The notes under the pieces are model-generated. The model was not told the origin of the DNA. It did no database searches and saw nothing but the letters and a program-made list of their open reading frames with translations. A stretch of 64,000 nt of DNA from the NCBI RefSeq assembly GCF_018860975.1, contig NZ_JAHKQI010000008.1:373746-437745 (forward strand). Direction: 5' to 3'. The stretch is from Lentibacter algarum. GTDB taxonomy: Bacteria > Pseudomonadota > Alphaproteobacteria > Rhodobacterales > Rhodobacteraceae. Within the stretch, counting starts at the first letter, position 1. Each line of letters begins with the position of its first letter. Below, piece by piece: positions 18,839 through 29,824 of this stretch. Both the position numbers and the translations under genes were made by a program.

Positions 18839-19986
18839 TATGTGCGTCCTTGAATAGATTGAACTTTGGGATATTGCGCCAGAAACCGGGCCCGGATGAT
18901 GGCCACCCAGAGCAGCACCGCCATCGCCTGGTGAATGATCGCAACCTGCCACGGCGCGCCGGTGAGCACGGTGTATATGCCAAGTGCTATCTGAAAGGTG
19001 ACCGCCATTGTCGCGGCAGTAAAGGCAGCTTGCGTGGCTTTATGGGCGCTTCTGCGGCCGCGTAGAAAGGCAACAACAGTGAAGGCAAACAACAAGTAGC
19101 CAACACAGCGGTGTATAAACTGCACCAGTCCCGGGTTCTCAAAGAAGTTGCGCCATGCGGGTTCGATCATAAACGGATTGGGCGGGATCACCTGACCGCC
19201 CATCAAGGGCCAGTCGGTGTAGCTGCGCCCCGCGTCGATCCCTGCGACCAATGCGCCAAGCAGAATTTGCAGGAAGGCAAAGTGCATCCAGCCGGTGCCA
19301 AGCGAAAACAATTTTGCCTCGCGCAGGCGGCGCGCTTGCATGAGATCACGTTCAAGCCGTGACAGGCTGAGGATATACCATGTCAGAAAGCCGAGAATGA
19401 TAAACGCAAGGCCGAGGTGCGTCGCCAGTCGGTAGCTCGCAACATCCGTCATGCTGCCTTTGAGGCCAGACGATACCATCCACCAGCCGATCGCGCCTTG
19501 CAAACCGCCGAGCGCACCGATCAGCAACAGGCGTTTGTTCCATCCTGTTGGCACTTGTTTGCGCAGTGCAAACCACGCAAACCCAAGCGCCCAGACAAGG
19601 CCGATGATGCGCCCGAGCTGTCTGTGCCCCCATTCCCACCAGTAAATTGCTTTGAAATCAGAGAGTTCCATCCAGCTGTTTTCGATCTGGAACTCGGGGA
19701 TCTCTTGGTATTTCGCAAACTCCGACTGCCAGTCGGCGTCGTTCATTGGCGGCAAGGCACCGGTGATCGGCTTCCACTCGGTGATAGAGAGGCCAGAATC
19801 TGTCAGCCGTGTGAGGCCGCCAACGAGGATCATCGCCACCACAAGTGCTGCCAGCAACATCAACCAAACCCTGATCGCGCCGCGCGCACCGGTGTTTGAT
19901 CCGCGGTCAATCATCCCGCCTTTCGGTGCCGGTTGGTTTGGTGCAACCTCGCCAACTTCCTCAAAAATCGCCGGTTTCTTGGCCAT
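18838..19986 (-). CDS. ctaA: Heme A synthase, COX15/CtaA family
   Basis: A 382-residue inner-membrane enzyme that oxidises the C8 methyl of heme O to the formyl of heme A for aa3-type cytochrome oxidase. About eight transmembrane helices are visible. Heme-ligand histidines lie in WWEWGHRQLGRIIGL, LATHLGLAFI, FIHRCVGYLLF and IIHQAMAVLL. The motif GGLTRLTDSGLSITEWKPI is typical of the proteobacterial and mitochondrial COX15 class. Start at 19986 (MAKKPAIFEE) follows GAGGCAAGAGC; an ATG 33 bases upstream is less likely. The M32 carboxypeptidase gene is coupled downstream. Confidence 0.95.
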   Translation of the reverse strand: MAKKPAIFEEVGEVAPNQPAPKGGMIDRGSNTGARGAIRVWLMLLAALVVAMILVGGLTRLTDSGLSITEWKPITGALPPMNDADWQSEFAKYQEIPEFQIENSWMELSDFKAIYWWEWGHRQLGRIIGLVWALGFAWFALRKQVPTGWNKRLLLIGALGGLQGAIGWWMVSSGLKGSMTDVASYRLATHLGLAFIILGFLTWYILSLSRLERDLMQARRLREAKLFSLGTGWMHFAFLQILLGALVAGIDAGRSYTDWPLMGGQVIPPNPFMIEPAWRNFFENPGLVQFIHRCVGYLLFAFTVVAFLRGRRSAHKATQAAFTAATMAVTFQIALGIYTVLTGAPWQVAIIHQAMAVLLWVAIIRARFLAQYPKVQSIQGRT

Positions 19987-20102
19987 GCTCTTGCCTCTTC
20001 TTTTTTGCCTTGTATGCAAGCTATGCGCTGGCCTTCAAAGGCGCAAGCAGGCTTACAAAAGCGTCTCGCTTTTAACCTGATATAGGGGAAAGGCGAGGCG
20101 CT

Positions 20103-20843
20103 TTAGTCTTTGCCGCGCACCAACTGTCTGAGCAGCCCGTGCAACATCTGAACATCGGCACGGGTGAGCGGCATACGGCTCCACATATTACGCAGGTTGG
20201 TCTTCATGCCCTGGGCTTTTTCCGGTGGGTAAAAGAAGCCCGCGCTGTCCAGACGCTCTTCAAAATGTGCGCCGAGGCTTTCAACATCTTTGGCAGTCGC
20301 AATGTCTCCGCCACGGGCAACTTCCATACGTTCGTGCACGATATCGCCCTGCTGCCGCCGCCACTCATAGCCCAGCAAAAGCACACATTGCGCAAGGTTG
20401 AGCGAGGCAAACTCCGGATTTACCGGCACCGAAATCAGCGCATTGGCGCGGGCCACTTCGTCGTTCTCAAGCCCTGTGCGCTCGGGGCCAAACATGACAG
20501 CGACTTTCTCGCCGGCTGCCAGCTTCTCGCCAGCAAGCTTCATTGCGCCTTCGGGGCTGAACACCGGCTTGGTGAGCCCGCGCGCCCGCGCTGTCGTTGC
20601 AAATGTAAAGGTGCTTTCATCGAGTGCACCGGCCAGATCGTCACTTAGCAGTGCCTCGTCCAGCAGCCGCCCCGCACCCGATGCCATGGCCACAGCGCGC
20701 TCGCTTGGCCAGCCGTCACGCGGGGCAACAATGCGCATTCGGTCAAGCCCGAAGTTCCACATCGCCCGCGCTGCCGCGCCGATGTTCTCGCCCATCTGCG
20801 GGCGCACCAGAACGAAAGTTGGTTGTTGTCCGGGCGTTGGCAT
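20103..20843 (-). CDS. trmJ: RNA methyltransferase, TrmJ-like (SPOUT/TrmH family)
   Basis: A 246-residue SAM-dependent enzyme, most likely the tRNA 2'-O-methyltransferase of position 32. The trefoil-knot SPOUT motifs are PQMGENIGAAARAMWNFGL (motif 1), VMFGPERTGLENDEVARA (motif 2) and SLNLAQCVLLLGYE (motif 3). The start at 20843 (MPTPGQQPTFVLVRPQ) puts the first motif at the usual distance; an ATG 45 bases upstream would add a tail. TrmJ and other TrmH-class enzymes are hard to separate by eye, so the target nucleotide is an inference. It is divergent from the ThiE-like gene. Confidence 0.86.
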   Translation of the reverse strand: MPTPGQQPTFVLVRPQMGENIGAAARAMWNFGLDRMRIVAPRDGWPSERAVAMASGAGRLLDEALLSDDLAGALDESTFTFATTARARGLTKPVFSPEGAMKLAGEKLAAGEKVAVMFGPERTGLENDEVARANALISVPVNPEFASLNLAQCVLLLGYEWRRQQGDIVHERMEVARGGDIATAKDVESLGAHFEERLDSAGFFYPPEKAQGMKTNLRNMWSRMPLTRADVQMLHGLLRQLVRGKD

Positions 20844-20960
20844 GTGCAGGTTCCCTTGAAGGCTCGCGCCCTCATAATGCATTGCCAAACCAGCGCCAAG
20901 CCCCCTTTCCCTAACGGTGAAAGCGCGCTAGAAGCCTGCAACCTCAAAAGGACAAACGAC

Positions 20961-21581
20961 ATGGCCGAGCAAGACCTCCCGCAGATCTACCTGATCACCC
21001 CGACCGAGTTTGAACTCAGCCGCTTTTCCGGCGAGCTTGCTGGCGTGTTGGATGCGCATGAGGTTGCCTGTGTGCGCCTTGCGATGAGCAGCGCCGATGA
21101 AGACGCGCTCAGCCGCGCTGCGGATGCGCTGCGCGAAATCACCGATGCGCGCGATGTGGCGCTTGTTGTTGAAAAGCACATACTTCTGGCCGAGCGGATG
21201 GGCCTTGACGGTGTTCACCTCACCGACGGCGCACGCTCGGTTTCCAAGGCGCGTAAATCGCTCGGAGATGATGCGATCGTTGGTGCATACTGCGAGGCCT
21301 CGCGCCACACCGGCATGAGCGCTGGCGAGGCTGGCGCTGATTACGTCAGCTTCGGCCCGCTTGGCGAAACCACATTGGGCGACGGCAGCACCGTTGATCT
21401 GGAGTTGTTTGAATGGTGGTCGCAGATGATCGAAGTGCCTGTCGTTGCGGAAGGTATGCTCAACAGCGATCTGGTTAAGCAAGTCGCTCCGTTCACCGAT
21501 TTTTTCGGGTTTGGTAACGAGATATGGTCGCAGGACGAACCAAGCAAAGCGCTGGCTGGTTTTAAGGCGCTCATGGTTTAG
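20961..21581 (+). CDS. Thiamine phosphate synthase-like (ThiE/TenI family) protein
   Basis: A 206-residue TIM-barrel protein. It carries LAERMGLDGVHLTDGA, the ThiE/TenI phosphate-binding pattern GADYVSFGPL, and VVAEGML. ThiE joins HMP-PP and HET-P to thiamine phosphate; TenI relatives are aminotransferring or aromatising isomerases. The VxLGQEDL-like loop of true ThiE is altered (HLTDGARSVSKARKSLG), so catalytic activity is uncertain. No other thi gene is near. Start at 20961 follows AAAGGACAAACGAC. The stop overlaps the convergent olsA stop by four bases. Confidence 0.75.
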   Translation: MAEQDLPQIYLITPTEFELSRFSGELAGVLDAHEVACVRLAMSSADEDALSRAADALREITDARDVALVVEKHILLAERMGLDGVHLTDGARSVSKARKSLGDDAIVGAYCEASRHTGMSAGEAGADYVSFGPLGETTLGDGSTVDLELFEWWSQMIEVPVVAEGMLNSDLVKQVAPFTDFFGFGNEIWSQDEPSKALAGFKALMV

Positions 21582-22426
21582 CCCTCGTAGGCGTGCCCTG
21601 CCTCGATCAAGGCATCAGGCATGCCGCTGCGCACGGCATGCTCACAGGCCGCCGCAAGCGCCTTGCGATCAACAAACTCCGAGACTTTAAGCGGCGTGTG
21701 GTAAGTCACCATAACCGAGCCCTGTCTTGGCACAGCGAGGGTTTTGAGCAGGTGGCTGTCGAACTCCATATCACCCCACCATCCGTAAAATCGCGGGCTT
21801 TGCCCCTTGGGAGCCTGATATGCCACGGTCACCGGCTGCACCCACATGATGTCGCGCAGATGATCGGTGAAGAACGCTGCGAAGAGCGTTGACTTAAAGG
21901 GCAAAACCCTCAATCCGTCTGTTGAAGTGCCCTCCGGAAAAAACAAGAGTTTGTGCCCCGCTGTCAGCCGGGTTTCAAACAGGTCTTGTTGTAGCTTCGC
22001 ATCGGCGCGCTCACGGCGAATGAACACCGTGCCCGTGGCTCGTGCAAGCCAGCCGATACCGGGCCAGTTGGCCACTTCGGCCTTTGACACGAAATACACG
22101 CGCTTGCTGGCGTTGAGGCTGAAAATATCAAGCCAGGAGCCGTGGTTGGCGACAACCGCGCCGGCCTGTTTCATCTGCCTGCCTTTGGTTGAAAACTTCA
22201 TCCCCATGATCAAAAAGGCCGTGCGACAAACAAACTGGGTGATGTAGGGTGTCCACGGGCGGTTAACCCCAAAGAGCGGAGCCTCTATAAGGCGCATTAA
22301 CAACAAGGCCGCGAGACCACAGAGCATCAAGACGATGAGCGCCAAAGCCCTGAACGCCACGCGCAGCCAACCCATCAGGCTGATAGCGTAGTCATCGCCC
22401 GTTTGCTCGGGGTTCCAAGTGCTCAT
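21578..22426 (-). CDS. olsA: Lyso-ornithine lipid O-acyltransferase (PlsC family)
   Basis: A 282-residue membrane acyltransferase. The catalytic NHxxxxD motif is NHGSWLD, the second motif FIRRE, and the glycerophosphate-type motif FFPEGTSTDG. The N-terminal 25-70 segment is hydrophobic. Alone it would read as a 1-acylglycerol-3-phosphate acyltransferase, but the start overlaps the stop of olsB by four bases, and this pair makes ornithine lipids: OlsB forms lyso-ornithine lipid and OlsA adds the second acyl chain. Ornithine lipids replace phospholipids under phosphate limitation in many marine Rhodobacteraceae. The exact acceptor is inferred from context. Confidence 0.87.
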   Translation of the reverse strand: MSTWNPEQTGDDYAISLMGWLRVAFRALALIVLMLCGLAALLLMRLIEAPLFGVNRPWTPYITQFVCRTAFLIMGMKFSTKGRQMKQAGAVVANHGSWLDIFSLNASKRVYFVSKAEVANWPGIGWLARATGTVFIRRERADAKLQQDLFETRLTAGHKLLFFPEGTSTDGLRVLPFKSTLFAAFFTDHLRDIMWVQPVTVAYQAPKGQSPRFYGWWGDMEFDSHLLKTLAVPRQGSVMVTYHTPLKVSEFVDRKALAAACEHAVRSGMPDALIEAGHAYEG

Positions 22427-23175
22427 ACGCGGCGCTCGTAGAGCTTGCGGTGCTTGCTGTTCATAACCTCTGTATCCAACACCAGACAAACGTCAGTGGT
22501 GTTGAAGGCGTGATCTATGTAAGCGCCCTCGCCCACAACTCCGCCAAGCCGTAGGTAGGCCTTTATCAATGCGGGCATTTCAAGCATTGCTGCCTTGCGA
22601 TCAAGCTTGAGTTCAGAGATCAGATCCATCGGCTGTTGAGGATCACCGAGCGCAGTGACGCGCAGGTTTTCTGGCGCGAGGTGACGATGATGCAGCAGAG
22701 ACAAAGGTGCCGCGAGCTTTTTGATGTCGGCGCCATGAAAACTGGCGACGCCGAACAACAGCTCGACGCCCTGCTCGGCAACATAGGCTGCCAGCGCCGA
22801 CCAAAGTGCAAACACCCCCGTGCCGCCGCGATAGTCAGGGTGTAAACACGAGCGCCCGAGCTCAAGCAGCTTTCGCTTTGACGCCTTAAGCAGGCTTAAG
22901 TCATACTCGCTCTCCGAGTAAAACTGCCCAGCCGCCTTTGCCCCTTCGGCGTCAAGCAGCCGATAAACCCCGACAACTTGCGCGCTTGTCTCGTCAATAA
23001 GCAGCAAATGTTTGCTGTGAACATCAAAGCTGTCGCGCTCCAGCTTGTTCTGGTGGTCGACAAGTGGCCCGTCAGCGCCGAGTTCGCTCACAAACACCTG
23101 ATATCGCAGGCGTTGTGCAGCCAGAATATCGGCCTCACAATCAGCCAGCCGAACCGAAAACTGCGGTGTGCTCAT
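22423..23175 (-). CDS. olsB: L-ornithine N-alpha-acyltransferase
   Basis: A 250-residue GNAT-related enzyme that transfers a 3-hydroxyacyl group from acyl carrier protein to ornithine, the first step of ornithine lipid synthesis. Family segments are AQRLRYQVFVSELGA, LLELGRSCLHPDYRGG and LFGVASFHGAD. Start at 23175 (MSTPQFSV) is preferred over an ATG 69 bases upstream. The olsA start overlaps its stop, so the pair forms an olsBA operon. A 19-base promoter element shared with gltX lies about 100 bases upstream. Confidence 0.92.
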   Translation of the reverse strand: MSTPQFSVRLADCEADILAAQRLRYQVFVSELGADGPLVDHQNKLERDSFDVHSKHLLLIDETSAQVVGVYRLLDAEGAKAAGQFYSESEYDLSLLKASKRKLLELGRSCLHPDYRGGTGVFALWSALAAYVAEQGVELLFGVASFHGADIKKLAAPLSLLHHRHLAPENLRVTALGDPQQPMDLISELKLDRKAAMLEMPALIKAYLRLGGVVGEGAYIDHAFNTTDVCLVLDTEVMNSKHRKLYERRV

Positions 23176-23270
23176 GAGGTGTTTCGCCTGAAAATCTGCA
23201 TGAAACCGCTTGTAGGCGGCACAAGCTGGCCGTGCAAGCACCATGGCAGATACGGGTCTGTTTTGACGGC

Positions 23271-23289
23271 GTTTACCTTTCAGTAACCA
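23271..23289 (-). promoter_or_regulatory. 19-base element shared with the gltX promoter
   Basis: On the minus strand this reads TGGTTACTGAAAGGTAAAC, identical to 62459-62477 at 18 of 19 positions. In both places it lies upstream of a start codon, 96 bases before olsB here. The spacing of TTAC/TAAA resembles the CtrA box TTAA-N7-TTAA, though imperfectly. Confidence 0.4.
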
Positions 23290-23316
23290 TCTTTTGGCAT
23301 CAAAGGTTAGACACCG

Positions 23317-23496
23317 TTAATCAAACACCAGTTGCAGCTCAATGCGGTTGCTATCAATCACCACTTTGCCAGCATCGGGGAAGTTTACCGTGACCTTACC
23401 AGCGATATTTGACTGCACCTGCCCCACACCCCAATCAGGCATATTGGGGTGGCGCACACGCATGCCGGGTGTCAGGATTGCATTTAAATCACTCAT
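23317..23496 (-). CDS. DUF3553 small protein
   Basis: A 59-residue protein starting MSDLNAILTPGMRVRHPN and ending in RIELQLVFD. The pattern (PGMRVRHP, DWGVGQVQS, KVTVNFPDAGKVVI) is that of DUF3553, a compact beta-barrel resembling the CarD/PcrA RNA-polymerase-binding module, which elsewhere occurs at the C-terminus of UvrD-type helicases. A stand-alone copy is common in Rhodobacteraceae. Its function is not established; contact with RNA polymerase or DNA repair proteins would be a guess. It is divergent from chpT, with 27 bases between the starts. Confidence 0.82.
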   Translation of the reverse strand: MSDLNAILTPGMRVRHPNMPDWGVGQVQSNIAGKVTVNFPDAGKVVIDSNRIELQLVFD

Positions 23497-23523
23497 AGAT
23501 CAAAGCCATACAGGAAAGCCCGC

Positions 23524-24120
23524 ATGACACAAGACAGCCTGACGCTTGCAACCCTCATCGGGTCGCGTATCTGCCATGACATTATCAGCCCGATCGGCGC
23601 GATCAGCAACGGGCTTGAGCTTGTTGCCCTGACCGGACAGGCTGACACGCCCGAGATGAACCTGATCTCGCAGAGCGTCGAAGGTGCTAATGCGCGGGTG
23701 CGCTTCTACCGTGTGGCGCTTGGGCTGGCGTCAAGCGAGCAACGCCTCGGCGCTCCCGAAATCAAAAACATATTGGCAGGGTTCTATGCCGACACCCGCA
23801 TGAGCTGTGACTGGGCTGTGCCCGAAGATGCCCGCCGCGACGAGGTTCAAGCCGTGCTGCTGGCGCTCTTGTGCCTTGGCAGCGCTCTGGCGTCTGGCGG
23901 TGTGTTCACAGTGACGAAAGACAACGGCGTCTGGGAGATTTCCGGTGTCGGAAAACCCCGCGCGCCAGAAGCCTTATGGAGCACGCTCAAATCGGTGAGT
24001 ATTCCGGACGGATTGCAACCTTCGGAGGTGCAATTTGCCATGCTGCCACGCTGCACCAACGCGCTTGAACGGGTGCTGACCTATACGATCACCGACGAAA
24101 GCGTCAGCATCCGCTTCTAG
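23524..24120 (+). CDS. chpT: Histidine phosphotransferase ChpT
   Basis: A 198-residue dimeric phosphotransferase that passes phosphate from the hybrid kinase CckA to CtrA and CpdR. The phospho-acceptor is His18 in [17 protein letters not shown]. The second half resembles a degenerate HATPase fold without nucleotide motifs, as expected. In Rhodobacteraceae the CckA-ChpT-CtrA route controls motility, gene transfer agent and related traits rather than viability. The stop overlaps the convergent proA stop by four bases. Confidence 0.9.
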   Translation: MTQDSLTLATLIGSRICHDIISPIGAISNGLELVALTGQADTPEMNLISQSVEGANARVRFYRVALGLASSEQRLGAPEIKNILAGFYADTRMSCDWAVPEDARRDEVQAVLLALLCLGSALASGGVFTVTKDNGVWEISGVGKPRAPEALWSTLKSVSIPDGLQPSEVQFAMLPRCTNALERVLTYTITDESVSIRF

Positions 24121-25382
24121 CCACGAATGGTGCCGTCACCCTCGACGATATACTTGAAGCTGGTGAGTTGCTTGGCTCCTACGGGCCCGCGCGCATGCAG
24201 CTTGCCTGTGGCGATCCCGATCTCGGCGCCCATGCCAAACTCGCCGCCATCAGCGAATTGCGTCGAGGCGTTGCGCATCAGGATCGCACTGTCGAGCCTC
24301 GTAAAGAACCGCGCGGCTGTGGCGTCATCTTCCGTCAGGATACAGTCAGTGTGATTGGAGCCAAACTGGCGGATATGGGCAATGGCCTCATCCACATTGC
24401 TGACAGTTTTCGCCGCGATGATCATATCAAGAAACTCCTGCCCCCAGTCACTATCATGCGCGGGCGTAACCCCTTTGATGCTCTGCAAAGCGGCGTCACC
24501 ACGCACTTCAACTCCGGCATCAAGCAACGCCCTAACAACGCCCTGCCCGATGGTGTCGACAAGGCTCTCGTGCACCAGCAAACACTCGGCCGCTCCGCAA
24601 ATACCGGTGCGTCGTGTTTTGGCGTTAAGCACAACTTTCAGCGCTTTCTCGGGGTCGGCTGCAGCGTCGATGTAAATGTGAACAATGCCCTCAAGATGCG
24701 CGAAAACAGGCACCCGCGCTTCGCGTTGCACAAGGCCGACAAGCCCCTTGCCCCCGCGCGGCACAATGACATCGATGCTCTCGGTCATTGTCAGCATTTC
24801 ACTCACGGCGGCGCGATCACGGGTTGGCACGAGCTGTATTGCCGCTTCGGGCAGGTTGGCAGATCGCAGGCCTTCAACGAGGCAAGCATGCAGCGCTTTT
24901 GACGAGTTAAACCCTTCCGAGCCTCCGCGCAGGATAACCGCGTTGCCCGACTTCAAGCACAATGCACCCGCGTCAGCCGTGACGTTGGGCCGGCTTTCGT
25001 AGATCACACCGATAACACCTAAAGGCGTGCGGACTTTCTTGATGTGAATGCCCGAGGCCTGATCCCATTCTTCGATGATTTCACCGACAGGATCAGGTTG
25101 TTCTGCCACCGCGCGCAGACCGTCAACAATGTTGCGAATGCGGGGCTCGTCAAGCATCAGCCGATCCATCATCGCAGGGCTGAGGCCCTTCTCACGGCCA
25201 AAAGCCAGGTCTTTCTGGTTGGCCTCCAGAATGCTCGCACGGGTTTTCCAGACAGCATCGGCGGCCCCGATCAAGGCCGCATGTTTGCGCTCGGCTGACG
25301 CATATGCAAGCTCTGCTGCGGCCGCGCGGGCCCTGGTGCCGATCTCGGCCATCATCTGCGGGATGTTCTGGTTTTCGGTCAT
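24117..25382 (-). CDS. proA: Gamma-glutamyl phosphate reductase
   Basis: A 421-residue NADPH-dependent enzyme of the aldehyde dehydrogenase superfamily, reducing glutamyl-5-phosphate to the semialdehyde in proline synthesis. Family segments are [34 protein letters not shown] and the active-site Cys region [15 protein letters not shown]. Length is normal. It follows proB after 55 bases that hold an intergenic repeat, so proB-proA are probably one transcript. Confidence 0.96.
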   Translation of the reverse strand: MTENQNIPQMMAEIGTRARAAAAELAYASAERKHAALIGAADAVWKTRASILEANQKDLAFGREKGLSPAMMDRLMLDEPRIRNIVDGLRAVAEQPDPVGEIIEEWDQASGIHIKKVRTPLGVIGVIYESRPNVTADAGALCLKSGNAVILRGGSEGFNSSKALHACLVEGLRSANLPEAAIQLVPTRDRAAVSEMLTMTESIDVIVPRGGKGLVGLVQREARVPVFAHLEGIVHIYIDAAADPEKALKVVLNAKTRRTGICGAAECLLVHESLVDTIGQGVVRALLDAGVEVRGDAALQSIKGVTPAHDSDWGQEFLDMIIAAKTVSNVDEAIAHIRQFGSNHTDCILTEDDATAARFFTRLDSAILMRNASTQFADGGEFGMGAEIGIATGKLHARGPVGAKQLTSFKYIVEGDGTIRG

Positions 25383-25415
25383 ATCAGGTCAGCCTTTGTG
25401 TGTGCTGCGGCGGCA

Positions 25416-25437
25416 GGAGCCTCCGGCGGGGATATTT

Positions 25438-25450
<13 letters not shown>
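25416..25450 (-). repeat. Intergenic repeat, copy 3 (overlaps the end of proB)
   Basis: On the minus strand this starts TTTTTCTTGGTAAAAATATC and continues to a GCCGGAGGCTCC end. It matches 46918-46951 at 33 of 34 positions and shares its first half with the 67-base repeats. It covers the last codons and the stop of proB, so the C-terminal Phe-Ser-Trp of ProB is encoded by the repeat. Confidence 0.75.
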
Positions 25451-27593
<2,143 letters not shown>

Positions 27594-27602
27594 TTAGGCA
27601 GC

Positions 27603-28142
27603 TCACTTGAGCTTGCAGATATAGGTCCACGTGGGCACTGTCACGCCCCGCGCGACAGAAAAGCTCTCGGCGTCACCGATATAAGCAAAGCCCTGATTTG
27701 TCAGCACCCGCGCCGAAGCCGGATTGTCTTGAAAAACGCTGGCAAAAATAGTGTCATCGGCATGCGGGTTTGCTTGCAACAAGGCCGCCACGCCTGCGCT
27801 TGCATGACCGGTGTTCCAGAACGCGGGCGCCACCCAATAGCCGATTTCGGATTGGTTGCGATCCATGCGTTTCAAGCTGATCAGACCAAGCAAGGTTGGC
27901 CCGCCGTCGGCACTGCCATCCATTGCCCATGTGTCTTCTTGCCGGTCAGCTGCCTGCACGCGGGCAATCAACGCCTCGGTTGCGCCGGGCGGCAGAGGGT
28001 GCGGAATGGTTGTGGTGTTCTTTGCCACGCGCGCGTCAGCGGCGTAAAGCTCGATCAACGCCGCATCCGACGCCTCAAGCGGACGCAAAACGAAACCGTC
28101 AGCGGCGATCACCATCTGCTTTGCATTTATCTCGACGTTCAT
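27603..28142 (-). CDS. GNAT family N-acetyltransferase (RimJ/RimL-like)
   Basis: A 179-residue acetyltransferase. It contains FVLRPLEASDAALIELYAAD at the start, SEIGYWVAPAFWNTGHASAG at the acetyl-CoA loop and DNPASARVLTNQGFAYIGD near the end, all typical of the RimJ/RimL/SpeG class. The Q/RxxGxG loop is degenerate (WNTGHA). The substrate is unknown; ribosomal protein or small amine acetylation would fit the neighbours but is only inference. It lies between a terminator behind rpmA and obgE, 18 bases upstream of obgE. Confidence 0.83.
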   Translation of the reverse strand: MNVEINAKQMVIAADGFVLRPLEASDAALIELYAADARVAKNTTTIPHPLPPGATEALIARVQAADRQEDTWAMDGSADGGPTLLGLISLKRMDRNQSEIGYWVAPAFWNTGHASAGVAALLQANPHADDTIFASVFQDNPASARVLTNQGFAYIGDAESFSVARGVTVPTWTYICKLK

Positions 28143-28173
28143 CTGCTTTCCCTCCCAAGGCAGCAGTCACAAA

Positions 28174-28203
28174 TAAAAAAAGGACCGGCTGTTATGCCGA
28201 TCC
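28174..28203 (-). terminator. Rho-independent terminator after rpmA
   Basis: On the minus strand GGATCGGC and GCCGGTCC (one G-T pair) enclose a six-base loop and are followed by seven T residues. It separates rplU-rpmA from the acetyltransferase-obgE-proBA genes, perhaps with partial read-through. Confidence 0.8.
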
Positions 28204-28232
28204 CTTGTTTGTCTTAAAACCTTAAGGTCGGA

Positions 28233-28502
28233 CTACTCAGCGGCCTCCGCTGCCGGGAGAACCGAAATAAAGGTGCGGCCTTTGAGGCCCTTGTGGAATT
28301 TGACGTTGCCGTTGGCTGTTGCGAAGATCGTGTGATCTTTGCCCATGCCCACGCCTTCACCCGGCCAAAACTTCGTGCCGCGCTGACGCACGATGATGTT
28401 TCCGCCGATGACAACTTCGCCACCATATTTTTTAACGCCAAGACGGCGACCCGCTGAGTCGCGACCGTTGCGGGACGAACCGCCTGCTTTTTTATGTGCC
28501 AT
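28233..28502 (-). CDS. rpmA: Ribosomal protein L27
   Basis: An 89-residue 50S subunit protein whose N-terminus reaches the peptidyl transferase centre. It starts [18 protein letters not shown], the canonical form without the cleaved extension of Firmicutes. [22 protein letters not shown] is diagnostic. It lies 12 bases after rplU and is followed by a terminator. Confidence 0.98.
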   Translation of the reverse strand: MAHKKAGGSSRNGRDSAGRRLGVKKYGGEVVIGGNIIVRQRGTKFWPGEGVGMGKDHTIFATANGNVKFHKGLKGRTFISVLPAAEAAE

Positions 28503-28514
28503 GGGTGTCTCTCC

Positions 28515-29231
28515 TTAGCCTTTAGCGAGTTCTGCAGCTTGCTTAAGCCACTCATCGCGGTCAATGCGACCTTTGAAATTCAGTTTTTCGTCCATATCAG
28601 CAATGTCCTCTGGCGTCCATGCTGCGATTTGGGCGAATGTTGTAACGCCGAGGTCGTGGAGCTTGCCAACGATCACCGGACCTACACCGCTGATCTGTGA
28701 CAGATCGTCAGCGCCCGTGTCAGCTTTTGCGGCTTTCTTGGGGGCGGCTTTCTTTTCGGCGGCAGGCTTTGCGGCTTTCGCTTTCTTTGGCGCTGAGGCG
28801 CGCTCGGCATTGGCAGCAGCTTTCTTAGACGTCGGTGCGCCTTTCGTAGCAGCCGCGGCAACAGCCGAGACAAAGCCCGCACCCGCGAGAGCGGCTTTAA
28901 CACCAGACTTGTCACCACCAGTGGCGAGGATGTCTGTGATACGCAGGAGCGTCAGTTGCTGACGGTGGCCCTTGGTGCGCTTTGAAGAGTGCTTACGACG
29001 ACGCTTTACAAAGTGAATAAGTTTTTCACCTTTGATCTGGTCCATCACTTCAGCTTGAACAGCAGCGCCGTCAACCAAAGGAGCACCCACAACGGGCTTG
29101 TCGCCGCCGAGCATCAGAATTTCGTTGAATTGGATTTTTTCACCAGCGTCAGCAGCAAGTTTCTCAACACGGAGCACGTCGCCCGATTGAACTTTATATT
29201 GCTTTCCGCCTGTCTTGATGACCGCGAACAT
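28515..29231 (-). CDS. rplU: Ribosomal protein L21 with C-terminal helix-hairpin-helix extension
   Basis: A 238-residue protein. Residues 1 to about 103 are ordinary L21 (MFAVIKTGGKQYKVQSGD through KRRRKHSSKRTKGHRQ and the ITDI end). Residues about 104-175 form an Ala/Lys-rich linker, and about 176-238 form a helix-hairpin-helix domain with ISGVGPVIVGKLHDLGVTTF. Bacterial L21 is normally near 103 residues. The longer form is known in Rhodobacteraceae, but the role of the tail is unclear. Start at 29231 because L21 begins MFAVIKTGG; the upstream open frame has no similarity. It heads the leftward ribosomal cluster. Confidence 0.93.
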   Translation of the reverse strand: MFAVIKTGGKQYKVQSGDVLRVEKLAADAGEKIQFNEILMLGGDKPVVGAPLVDGAAVQAEVMDQIKGEKLIHFVKRRRKHSSKRTKGHRQQLTLLRITDILATGGDKSGVKAALAGAGFVSAVAAAATKGAPTSKKAAANAERASAPKKAKAAKPAAEKKAAPKKAAKADTGADDLSQISGVGPVIVGKLHDLGVTTFAQIAAWTPEDIADMDEKLNFKGRIDRDEWLKQAAELAKG

Positions 29232-29470
29232 GGGTCGTTCCTTCATTTTGTCGCGTCCTGTGGCCCCTGCTTTTGCAGGCGTTTGTGGCATAAGCCGCCG
29301 CGAACAGCGCGCCCGTTTGGGCGTCATTGCATAAACACTGCTCAAGGGAATCCCTGCGCAGATGGGCGCTTATCGGTAAATGCCTCTGTTAAGTCAAGCA
29401 GCAAAGCCCGATATTTCGCCGTATTTTCACTGAGCTTGCGCTATTGCCCCGCGCTTTTATGCTGAGGCTT

Positions 29471-29824
29471 ATGAGTTACCGCATTTCTCTTGGTGTAACA
29501 GCCCTTCTTATGCTTGCATCTTGCGATGCGGGGCATTTGGGAAATCCGCTCTTACTGCCCGTTTCCGGCCTGACAACCGGCATCGAGAACGCCAGCTACA
29601 ACACGCGCCGCAAGAAAGTGTCTGACTATGTGCTGATGCACCACGCGGCGCTCATGCAAGAAGCGCTCGCCAGCGGAGGCCCACACCTGACCGAAGCCTA
29701 CGCCCTCGCCCGCGTCGCTCCTGCGCGCCACGCCGTGCTCACAAAACGCATTGCCACCGATCAAGCGCTCTACCGTCAGGATGCCGAGGCGCTGACAGTC
29801 GCGCTTATGGTACACGGCACCTAA
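29471..29824 (+). CDS. Small putative lipoprotein of unknown function
   Basis: A 117-residue protein starting MSYRISLGVTALLMLASC. The hydrophobic segment ends in the lipobox LMLASC, so lipid attachment at Cys18 is likely. The mature part is polar (NASYNTRRKKVSDYVLMHHA and ARHAVLTKRIATDQALYRQD) with no recognised domain. I chose ATG 29471; an in-frame ATG 27 bases upstream would add a charged tail before the signal. A tandem 12-base repeat begins at the stop codon. Confidence 0.6.
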   Translation: MSYRISLGVTALLMLASCDAGHLGNPLLLPVSGLTTGIENASYNTRRKKVSDYVLMHHAALMQEALASGGPHLTEAYALARVAPARHAVLTKRIATDQALYRQDAEALTVALMVHGT

